Source: Budorcas taxicolor (lineage: Eukaryota; Chordata; Mammalia; Artiodactyla; Bovidae). From it: DNA of 64,000 nt. The DNA lies in assembly GCF_023091745.1 (NCBI RefSeq), contig NC_068910.1:131395170-131459169 (forward strand), read 5' to 3'. A program made the translations under genes and the position numbers. Shown one piece after another: positions 13,701-25,700 of the stretch. The stretch's first letter is position 1. Every line of letters begins with the position of its first letter. The notes under the pieces were generated by a model that saw only the letters and a list, made by a program, of their open reading frames with translations, searched no databases and was not told the origin of the DNA.

Positions 13701-16700
13701 AGCTATGACAAACCTAGACAGCGTATTTAAAACCAGAGATATCACTTTGCTGACAAAGGTCCATATAGTCAAAGCCACAGTTTTTCCAGTCGTCATGTAT
13801 GGATGTGAGAGGTGGACCATGAAGAAGGCTAAGCACCAAAGAACTGACACTTTGAAACTGATGTTGGAGAAGACTTGAGAGTCCCTTGGACTGCAAGAAG
13901 ATGAAACCAGTCAATCCTAAAGGAAATCAGTCCTGAATATCCACTGGAAAGTCTGATGCTAAAGGTGAAGCTCTAATACTTTGGCCACCTGATGTGAAGA
14001 GCTGACTCACTGGAAAAGACCCTGATGCTGGGAAAGACTGAGGGCAAGAGGAGAAGAGGGTGAAAGAGGATGAGATGGTTGGATGGCATCACTGACTCAA
14101 TGGACGTGAGTTTGAGCAAACTCAGGGAGATAGTGAAGGACAGAGAAGCCTGGTGTGCTGTATGTAATTCATGGGGTCGCAAAGAGTTGCACATGACTCA
14201 AGTGACAGACTGAACAACAAGGACAACTAAAATAAGGGGTAACTAGTTGAAAAAAATTTTTTAATCAATTCTTAACCCCAAACAGTTACTAAAATAAATT
14301 TGCAACCTATTTAAAGAGTAAATATAAAAAACCATAAAGCAGAAGAAAATATTAATATAAATTAGCCAGTTAACAGCTGGTTTGGAGGACAGTGAAGGAC
14401 TTTATAAGCATTAAAAACAGTAGAAGAAATTATAGGGGAAAAATCAAAATTTTACCAAACAAAAACTTTTGTATGTCAAGAAATTCATGAAAATTAAAAT
14501 GGACAGCAATGTGAAAAAGCATTTGCAACAGAAAAGGCTGCTGTCTTTAGCATGTAAACTGATAAGAGAAACTACAATTTTAATAGCAAATTACTTCACA
14601 AAGAAATGAAAATTAAAATGAAGCCAATTTTTGCCTATTAACTCAAAAAGTAACAAAACCTGTAGTTTAACAAGTACAGTCATTCCAAATAACAGTATAA
14701 AAAAGTCACAAAGCAATCTGTTAAATGCTGAATATGTCGTGTGGAAAATAAGCATGTCAGAAGTTAAAGAAATCCTTGAGAAGGAGTAGTAAGAAAAAAA
14801 AAGACTTCATGGGAGGGGGTGGGAGGAAACACTCTGAAACACAGATAGGATTTTATAAAGAAGAGGCAGGACACAGCATATGGAAGGATTAGAAATGAAA
14901 AAAAATGCTGACAGGCTACCACAAAGTACTGAATTAAGAAAACATGAGTGAAACTTAAGGAAAGGTTCTGTACCCAAAAAAATTAACAGGAGGCTAGAAA
15001 GAAGAATGCAACTAAAACAATGCAGTGCAAATTCCTAAGTCTTTCAAGGTTCTGTAACTCACAGGCATTAAAGCTCAATGTTTCTAGCAGGAAAAAAATG
15101 TGAACAGTTATTTTAGAAAAGTTTAAGCAGTTATTAGGAAGAATACTGGAGAAGGCAATGGCACCCCACTCCAGCGTTCTTGCCTGGAGAATCCCAGGGA
15201 CGGGGGAGCCTGGTGGACTGCCGTCTATGGGGTCGTACAGTCGGACATGACTGAAGTGACTTAGCAGCAGCAGTAGCACAAAGAATACACCGAGAGGGGT
15301 AAATGCCGGGGAGAGCAGGAGGATAAATACGGTAGGTACAGCAACAACCACTGTATGTGAGAAAACAGGGCCCAAACTAAGGTAATCAGGTGTGGACCTA
15401 GAAACAATGAAAGGACTTGCCTGGTGGCGCAGTGGGTAAGATTCTGCCTGCCAATAATGCAAGGGATACGAGTTTGATTCCTGGTTAGGAAGATTCCATA
15501 TGCCACAAAGGCTGTGCACAACTATTGAGCCCAGGCTCTAGAGCCTGCATGCTGCAATCACTGAAGCCTGCATGTTCTAGGCTCCATGAGCCGCAACGTA
15601 CTGAGCCTGTATGTCACAACTACTGAAGCCTGCACACCTAGAGCCCGTGCTCCACAACAAGAGAAACCACTCCAATGAGAAGCCCTCACACCAAAATGAA
15701 GAGCAGCCCCTGTGTGCTGCAACTAGGGAAAGACCACACCAAGCAACAAAGACCCAGCACAGCCAAAATTCAATAAAAACGCTAAGAACCCATAAGACCT
15801 GCTGACTTGCTATCAAAAAAAGTATGAGAGATGAAGACACCAAACATGACTGCAAAGTTTCAAGAGTGGGGGAATAAATCATACCATTAATTGAAGTGGG
15901 AAAAATCAAAACTTGGAACTCACTTTGTGGGTGAGAAGATAAAGTGAGACAGGTACTGGAAACATGTTACTGGAACTTGAAAGAGATCAGAACTATATAG
16001 ATTCAGAACTTCATTTATTAGGTAAATATTTTTTGAGTCTCTACACATTGTGCCTGGGACAATTATAGAAGAACAAAAGTGAACAAGATTGACACAGTTC
16101 CACCTCTATAAGCTTATAATCTAGCAGACAGTTATCATACAGTGGTAAGTGCTATGACGGATGAAACAAAGGAGGGAGCACCTAATTTAAGAGTTAGCTT
16201 CTCAGAGAAAATTAACAGCAAGACTTGAAGAATGACAAGACATTAGTGGCAGAGTGCGAGTTTGTGTAAGGAACTGGTCAGAGCAGGGATGGGGGATGGA
16301 GACATATATTCCATGCCAAGGGAAGCAAGCTCTGTGTTAAATCTCCGAACCTAGGTGTGTCCCAGCTATTACACATAGGAATAAACAGGGCAAAAGCATA
16401 GAGCATGACATGCGAAGGGGTAGACAAACTTTTTTTCAATAGCAAATACACTAATATGGTTTTAAAATTCAGAAAATAAAAAGGACTATATAGTTTTAAG
16501 CTTCCTTTCCATTCCTATACCCCAGCTACCCACAGAGACAACCAATGTTATTAGTTTCCTGTGTGTGCTTCCTGAGAAATTTTATGCAATTACAAACACA
16601 CACATCTATTCTTTTTTCCTCCTCTCCTCTCCACCACTCTTACACAAATAGTAATGTTTGCTACACACTATTCTGTGCCTTGTTTTCCTTTTTGAACAAC

Positions 16701-19700
16701 AGAACCTGAAAAACATTCTATGTATTAAAACACGCTTAATAGGTTCTTCATTCTGTTGCATAGCATTTCATTATACAGGTGCCAGACTTTAAAGGATCTT
16801 AGAACACTATCCAAGAACAATCAGGGGCTATAAAGACTTCAAGAGAATGACACGATCAAATTTGCATGTTACAAGCATCCTTCTGGTGACATGGGAATAG
16901 TACAGTAAGAAATGTGTGAACTAAGCACTGCAAGGAATGAGCAGAGATGACCATCATTAGTGACTGATAAGAAAGATAGAAGAAAGGCAGTAACCAAACT
17001 AATGTCAGGTTTTTGGCTTGGGTGACCGCTGGGGTCATTCACCAAAACAGGAACATAAATAAGCAGAGGGCCAGATATACCAGGAAAAACAACAGTTCCT
17101 CTGTGGACAGAATCATTTTAAAGTAAATATTAAGAGCTGGAAGACAACTGACAACAAAGTCTTTTTAATTTTATAGAATAGAAAAGTAAAGACATTAAAT
17201 GTCTTGCTGAAAGTCAGAGCTGGTTAAGAAACAGCTAAAGCAGAAACATAATCCCCTACAGAGGATAATCCCATAAAGAGAAAAGAAGAGGTAAAGGAGC
17301 TTGCTCAAGAAAAACAAATGGTCAGTGAAGCAGGAGACCCGAAATACTTCAACATCACAGAAGCCTAGGAAGATAATTTTAAAGATGATGCCAATGCATC
17401 TGAGGGATCAAGAATAAAAAATAGCTAGAAGTGAGTGACGTATCTTCATATAAAAGTTGAGTGGACTAGAGGATCACATTAAGAATGGGGAGGGAAGATC
17501 CTCCTCACTTAGGAAACTTACCATTTACAGAATGGAGGAAGCTACTAGGGAAGAGGAGATGAAGCTGACAGAAAGGATGCTACTGGAAACTTCTGATGCT
17601 TATAGGAATCCCTTCAAGTAGAAGTAGTGAGAAATAAATCTAACCAAAAGGATAAGCTGCACTATTGTGTGTGTGGCCAGCTGCTTAGTTGTATCTGATT
17701 CTTTGTGACCCCAAGGAGCCCACCAGGCTCCTCAGGAACCCAAGATTGCTACAAGCAGTAGATCAAGACAGAGATACAAGTAGTGAAGGTATTGAAAGCA
17801 GCAGCCAAGCTAACATTTAACAAACATTAATGAAACAAAGTATCAATTCTCCCCAATAATAGGGAGTTAAATACTGTAATAGAAATATATTCATGGGGGG
17901 GGGGGAGGTTTCAATGTGCTATTTTGGAAGGAAGAAAAGTTACCATTAATTCATACCTGTGTCTGAATATCATCTCCTGTGACAATGTTTCCAACAGCCC
18001 GCAAAGCAGGAGAAACCACTTTATAATCATTATGCCTGCAACCATAAAAAGAAAAGATGTATTATATCCAATAGTAACATCTGTAATCCCCTTTCCTTAG
18101 AGCTAAAACCCAAGAGATAAGTGATAGGATCTTGGACCAGAAAGGTACAAGGAACCCTATCAGGATGAGGAAATGTTTCTGGTGTACCCAAGAAGGACTG
18201 TCTTTCCCTTATTTAATATTTTTAGATAAAAGCTACCAATCTGTCCTAAAAATCTTTCTCAAGTATTTTATCACCTAGAGTCCAAGTTTTCCCTCTCATT
18301 CTTTAAAACAGGTTTCATTTCCTCTTTACTTGGTTTCCATGGTTGCTGAGATAATAGAGAGCAACAGTAACATTTATACAGCACTTTTTAACATTTTACA
18401 AATTATTTCATTTTCACAGAAATAAAAACATGTCAACAGTTGAACTACCTTGAAAATGAGTCAGGCTCCATACTTCAAATACTAAACTCTTTCTACTAAA
18501 CTTCAGCTCACTTAGTGGTCTGAAAACCCCCTCCAAAATCTTTTACATATCTGAGGACAGATATTAAGTTTTGACTTCAGGCTAAATAAGTTAATATCCT
18601 TTAACTTTCCTTAGATATCTTTTCTCTCCCATTTAATGAGATTGATCACTCTTCTCAAAACTATGCCAGTTTCTTCACATTTAAGATCTGATGACCAAAA
18701 AGAAATGGTTAAAATATATAGTAAAAGTGATTAAAGAGTACAAAAGATTACTTCCCAGATTCTGAATGCTGTACTTCTGACTCCTCCAGCATCACACTGC
18801 TTTTAATTCACAAAAGCACTATGCTATGGGATCTGTACCCAGTCTGTGGGCCAGCTATCATCCCAGCGTTTTATACTCTAAATATTATACCATCTAATCC
18901 ATTTGATGTGTCATCTTTGGGACAATGTTTCCTTCCATCTACTTTGTACTTACTCCAATAAATTTCACATGGCTTGTAATTATACTACTTCCCCATTACG
19001 TTATCACTCTAATTTTTTCTTCAATAGTATTTTCTAAAAATTTGATTAATACAGTCTCAAATTAGTTATGCCATCAGCATATCTTCCACTTCATAAATGA
19101 AAGGGATCCAAAGAGATACAGCAAAATAAAATTCAAAGTCTGACACTAGTCTAGGTTAAGCTTTAAAGAACTTAGACTAAGTGAGCCTAGACCACATGAG
19201 ACAAAAGTTAAGTTTGCCATCCAGTGGTTTGTCTCAGAATACTAAATATGAGCTAGAATTAAATAGATCAGAGTTTTCCAAATGTTTTTGCTGAAGGGCT
19301 GCTTACAGAGAAAGAGTGAGAGGCTCTTTATAATCCTCAAACCAAAAAAACAAACAGATTTAATGTGAATATAACAAAGTAACAAAGGACAGTAGCCTAA
19401 AGCACAACAAATCAGTATAATACATTAATATTTGAGTATCAGCAACTAGAATACTAGTATGACAGACACGAGAACACACTTTCTTAAAGATATCTTACAT
19501 CAACAGCTCCACAAGTCTCCTACATACTCCTGCATCAATGACTGCTTGGATTTTATCATTGGGTCCATCTGATAGATATGAGAGGGCCCAGCAGGCATCA
19601 GCCAGTACATCAGTGTCACTGACAAACAGCAACCAGGAAAGCACATTCAGACAAGGGGAAACCTGTAAAGGAAAGGTGACATGATTATGAAATTAAATGA

Positions 19701-22700
19701 AAGCAAGTGAGGAGCGGGGATCCAGAAAGCAACCAGGCACACACCTGGTGACTTCTGGGGTGATTAATACTCCTAGAGATGGAGTAATAAGTGGCCAAAT
19801 GACATTTCCACCTTGTAGTTTACTTTGATGAAGTAGTCAGAGCCCAAGGAAAACAATTTCAAAGAGCAAAGTTTAATATATACCAATTCTCAGGGTGGGA
19901 TTCCTTATCAAAACACTCTCTGTGGTTCACAGACAAAGCAATTTTCCTAAGTGCTAAAGCCAGGAAATTCTACATTTTAGATACTTTGTTATGAACAAAA
20001 AATGCCACATTTAAGGTTAGTTCAGAGCTTTCTACTGGCAGTGAAGACTTATTCCAAATTCAAACAAAAACAAAGACCTCAGTTCAGTTCAGTTCAGTCG
20101 CTCAGTCGTGTCCAACTCTTTGCAACCCCATGAATTGCAGCACGCCAGGCCTCCCTGTCCATCACCATCTCCCGGAGTTCACTCAGACTCGCATCCATCG
20201 AGTCAGTGATGCCATCCAGCCATCTCATCCTCAGTCGTCCCCTTCTCCTCCAGCCCCCAATCCCTTCCAGCATCAGGGTCTTTTCCAATGAGTCAACTCT
20301 TCGCATGAGGTGGCCAAAGTACAGGAGTTTCAGCTTTAGCATCATTCCCTCCAAAGAAATCCTAGGGTTGATCTTCTTCAGAATGGACTGGTTGGATCTC
20401 CTTGCAGTCCAAGGGACTCTCAAGAGTCTTCTCCAACACCACAGTTCAAAAGCATCAATTCTTCGCGCTCAGCCTTCTTCACAGTCCAACTCTCACATCC
20501 ATACATGACTACTGGAAAATAGCCTTGACTACACGGACCTTAGTCGGCAAAGCAATGTCTCTGCTTTTCAATATGCTATCTAGGTTGCTCATAACTTTTC
20601 TTCCAAGAAGTAAGCATCTTTTAATTTCATGGCTATAGTCACCATCTGCAGTGATTTTGGAGCCCCCAAAAATAAAGTCTGACACTGTTTCCACTGTTTC
20701 CCCATCTATTTCCCATAGAGTGACAGAACCGGATGCCACGATCTTCGTTTTCTGAATGTTGAGCTTTAAGCCAACTTTTTCACTCTCCTCTTTTACTTTC
20801 ATCAAGAGGCTTTTTAGTTCCTCTTCACTTTCTGCCATAAGGGTGGTGTCATCTGCATATCTGAGGTTATTGATATTTCTCCTGGCAATCTTGATTCCAG
20901 CTTGTGTTTCTTCCAGTCCAGCGTTTCTTCCAGTCCAGCGTTTCTCCCAGTCCAGCGTTTCTCATGATGTACTCTGCATATAAGTTAAATACGCAGGGTG
21001 ACAATATCCAGCCTTTACATACTCCTTTTCCTATTTGGAACCAGTCTGTTGTTCCATGTCCAGTTCTAACTGTTGCTTCCTGGCCGGCATACAGATTTCT
21101 CAAGAGGCAGGTTAGGTGGTCTGGTATTCCCATCTCTTTCAGAATTTTCCACAGTTTATTGTGATCCACACAGTCAAAGGCTTTGGCATAGTCAATAAAG
21201 CAGAAATAGATGTTTTTCTGGAACTCTCTTGCCTTTTCCATGATCCAGCGGATGTTGGCAATTTGATCTCTGGTTCCTCTGCCTTTTCTAAAACCAGGCT
21301 GAACATCAGAAAGTTCACGGTTCATCTCTTACTAGCGTGTGAGATGAGTGCAACTGTGCGGTAGTTTGAGCATTCCTTGGCATACCTAGTTTTCTAGAAA
21401 CAAAATTCTAACATTTTCGTTTATCAAAAATCATTCTCTTTCTATTCACATTAACATTGGTTGCTACACTCTTTTCACTGTACTTTTTCTGCCAATTTCC
21501 CACAAGCATAATCCTTACCTTTGCAAATTCTGGAGGTGGACTTTTCCCTCTACAGAGATTAGACAAAGCCCATACTGCATTCCGGGTCATAGTCAGGCGG
21601 TTCTGCTTTGAAAATAACCTATAAGTATAATGATGCAATTGGTAAATGATATAATGGGCATCAATTCTCTGATGGCATAAGATAAATATTTAACCACTTA
21701 ATGCTACTGATAGACAGATGTCTTCAAATAGCTCTTCTCCAGAACAATAAAGTTTAATTCTAACACAAAGAATTCAGAATTTTGGCACTTCTTTTTACAC
21801 ACCTGAATAAGACAGTGCCCAAGGAAATGAGCTGAACACCTTAATAAGAAAATATTTGTAATGAAAAGCAACACTAGGAAATCCAAAATGATTTCCAAAG
21901 ATGCACTTGTTTCTGAGGAACGTCCCATATTTTTATTACTCACAAAACAGAAAGAAACTTACTGCAGAAGGGGGGGAAGAATATTGCAGTCTAAGACATA
22001 GTCCCTGCACATGGTACTATCTCCAGCAATGTTGCCAAGAGCCCAGACTGCCTGTGAAAGAATTATTCATTAATGACAGGCTGTAGAGTTTAATTTTCTC
22101 ATAGTTCTTTCAAAAAAGATGCCAATAACACAGTAGCTAATCAACATATTGCACATGGACATTAACTACTAACACCTTTAAGCTCACTCATCAGGGAGTC
22201 AAATGAAACTGTTATGCGACTGGTAGAAGATCAGTAATATTAACAGTATGCATGTGAACATACTTATGGTAGTGAAGTCATTAAAAAGAGGTACCAGTTC
22301 TTATATATTCTTTACCTTGGGGGGTCTTATCCTTAAGTAACATTCTGTGCAGCCCTTGGAACATATCAGAGATCCAAATGGTTTACTTGGCTGATTTAAA
22401 ATGTATTTTAAGCTTGCTTACAAAAGAAAACAGTGAGCCAAGAAATTAAGAGCAATAAAAATGCAGAAAACTTGACTCAATTTTGGGAAGTGGATATACT
22501 AGCAATCTTGACTGTAATCTTTCATGGGTACACACATATGTTAGAACTTACAAATTATACACTTTAACCATATGCAGTTAACTGCAGCTTGATTATACCT
22601 TAATAAAATTGTAGAATAAAATCGTACTCATTTAGTAACAATTTGTATTTATGAGTTTGACAAAGTTTGCAATAATGAAAAAATGCATTTTTTTCTAAGT

Positions 22701-25700
22701 GATTTTCTGCACAAAAGTAACGAAGACTTGCTACTTCAATCAACACTAAACAGTATTACACACACACCAAAAAGCTCAGCAAGTGCTTACATGGTCTAAA
22801 ATGTATATGTATAAGACTTCAAGAATTTCAGGGTTGGAATGGAAAAACGGTTTTATGTTTCTAGGAGAAATTCTGCCTATATGCACTATGAAACTTCCTA
22901 TTTAGATTACGTTTAGATTTCTGGAACACTCCACGTGAGAACCATGGACTGTCATATCCAAGTGGTAACACTAAGACTCTTGAATATAAGACTCAGGAAA
23001 ACTGTATTCTTTAACCTGCTTCTCTTTACTTGTTTCATCTTTTACCTGTTCCTGGACATCTTCAAACTCTGAGCTGAGCAACTCTATGAAGATAGGCACA
23101 GCTCCTGCCTGAATCACAATCCGGGTCTGAAGAGAATTTCCTGAAGCGATATTTGTCAGTACCCAAGCTGATTCAAACTATAAAGATAAAAATAATTTCA
23201 TTATCTTAGTAGAATTTAATAGGTTGTTTACTTACAACAATAAGGTTTTCTTAAAAAAAAAAAACTTTTCTATGCATGAAGAAAGAATGTGAGATCATTA
23301 TTTGAATATAATCTATCAGGTAAATACTATACTAATTTAATAGAAGAATTCCCAAAGAAATAACCTTCATCAAGAACACTGATTGGGTGTCTAAAATTTC
23401 AGATCCAAGTAGAGCTGACTGACAGGAGACCACAAGAAGAACGAGGGAGTGTTTGGTACCATACTGTATTTTTCAAAAGGGTTAAGAAAGAGTATATGCA
23501 TTAATTTACTTATTGCACAGGATATCTCTTGAAGGAATCATAATAAACTGTAAATATTTTCTACTTACATAGAGAGATCTAGGTGAATCAGAAATAAGTA
23601 CAGGAAGGATAAACACTTATTAGAGTAAAACCTTTATATACCTTTTGGCGTTAAACCATGTTTATTATCAAATAAAAAAAATTAAATAATTTCTATAAAA
23701 TAGGAAAAGTGAAGTGGGGAAAGAATATTAGTGTAAAATGTATAAAATAGAGGCAGAGTGAAAAAGGCGGAAGACAATTTAAATAATTAAGTAGACCAAA
23801 AGGAGTTAACAGGCATACAACTAACAGAAATGGCAGCTTTAGAGCATAAGAGATTCCAATAAATGAGCAGCCTTCAAACCAAGGCACAGAGGTAAGACTT
23901 TTTTAAAAAGAGCATTCCTAAAGGTTAATAAACTGGTAAACAGAAGGAAATTATGAAGGATTATGGCCAACAAAAAATACAGCACATTATTAATTGTACA
24001 CATCTCTATGGTACCTTGACTCTTTAGCCCAGAAAGATGAAATCCAAAAATAAACTCTTAAAATCTTATTTAGAGTTCTTAATTAAACTTCAGCTTTATT
24101 TCCTTCTCCTGTTCTGTCTCCTATTTAATATTCTTTAATGAAGTATATACGTGGGGGCAAAAAAATTTAGAGATATGCCACTTCAATGAGAATCTCAATT
24201 TAAAAATCATCAAAAAATGGAGCTGTGATTCTTAAGCTTTTGGGTCTACTGAAAGGTAGCTGTCATACAGAAAAATAAATCAATCACTTGGGGTATGGGA
24301 AAATGAAAGAAATGGGAAAGCAATCTGATTAGCACAGTCCAAAGATAAATGAATGAATGACAGTAAATTCACTTAAAGAAGGGGATATTCAAAAAAACCT
24401 ATAAATGTGAAATACAAAAGTGAAATAAAGTGGTCTGAAAACCAGTTGGGACACTGATATTAAAGCAGCAGGGAGGCCAGACTAGGAGCACCACAGTTAA
24501 AGGGACTTTTTTTTTGCATGATAACTCCTTACTATAATCTTACACGCTAGTAAAGTAATGCTCAAAATTCTGCAAGCCAGGCTTCAGCAATTCTTGAACC
24601 ATGAACTTCCAGATGTTCAAGCTGGTTTTAGAAAAGGCAGAAGAACAAGAGATCAAATTGTCAACATCCACTGGATCATCAAAAAGGCAAGACAGTTCCA
24701 GAAAAACATCTATTTCTGCTTTATTGACTATGCCAAAGCCTTTGACTGTGTGGATCACAATACACTGGAAAATTCTGAAAGAGATGGGAATACCAGACCA
24801 CCTGACCTGCCTCTTGAGAAACCTATATGCAGGTCAGGAAGCAACAGTTAGAACTGGACATGGAACAACAGACTGGTTCCAAATAGGAAAAGCAGTACGT
24901 CAAGGCTGTATATTGTCACCATGCTTATTTAACTTCTATGCAGAGTACATCATGAGAAATGCTGGGCTGGAGGGAGCCCAAGCTGGAATCAAGACTGCTG
25001 GGAAAATACCAATAACCTCAGATATGCAGATGACACCACCCTTATGGCAGAAAGTGAAGAGGAACTAAAAAGCCTCTTGATGAAAGTGAAACAGGAGAGT
25101 CAAACAGTTGGCTTAAAGCTCAAAATTCAGAAAACGAAGATCATGGCATCCAGTCCCATCACTTCATGGCAGATAGATGGGGAAACAGTGGAAACAGTGT
25201 CAGACTTTATTTTTTGGGGCTCCCAAATCACTGCAGATGGTGACTGCAGCCATGAAATTAAAAGACGCTTACTCCTTGGAAGGAAACTTATGACCAACCT
25301 AGATAGCATATTGAAAAGCAGAGACATTACTTTGCCAACAAAGGTCCGTCTAGTCAAGGCTGTGGTTTTTCCAGTGGTCATGTATGGATGTGAGAGTTGG
25401 ACTATAAAGAAAGCTGAGTGCCGAAGAATTGATGCTTTTGAACTGTGGTGTTGGAGAAGACTCTTGAGAGTCCCTTGGACTGCAAGGAGATCCAACCAGT
25501 CCATCCTAAAGGAGATCAGTCCTGGGTATTCATTGGTAGGACTGATGTTGAAGCTGAAACTCCAATACTCTGGCCACCTGAAGCAAAGAGCTGACTCATT
25601 GGTAAAGACCCTGATGCTGGTAAAGATTGAGGGCAGGAGGAGAAGGGGACGACAGAGGATGAGATGGTTGGATGGCATCACTGACTCAATGGACATGGGT

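Larger units (their letters stand above)
12622..17956 (-). other. KPNA1: KPNA1 intron 10
   Basis: 5.3 kb with Bov-tA (13147-13343), a BovB 3' segment (13461-14219), a Bov-A monomer (15148-15278), a near full-length CHR-2 SINE (15413-15780), an old L1-like stretch (about 16436-16795), a Bov-A scrap (17677-17740) and a run of ten G at 17887-17896. I recognise nothing specific in 14220-15147; 15781-16435 and 16796-17676 look like old unassigned intronic sequence. Confidence 0.9.

Noticed and set aside
14983..15519. 178-codon minus-strand frame as a gene
   Set aside because: It runs across a Bov-A SINE and a CHR-2 SINE in antisense. Composition is SINE-derived (the [22 protein letters not shown] text recurs at other SINE copies).
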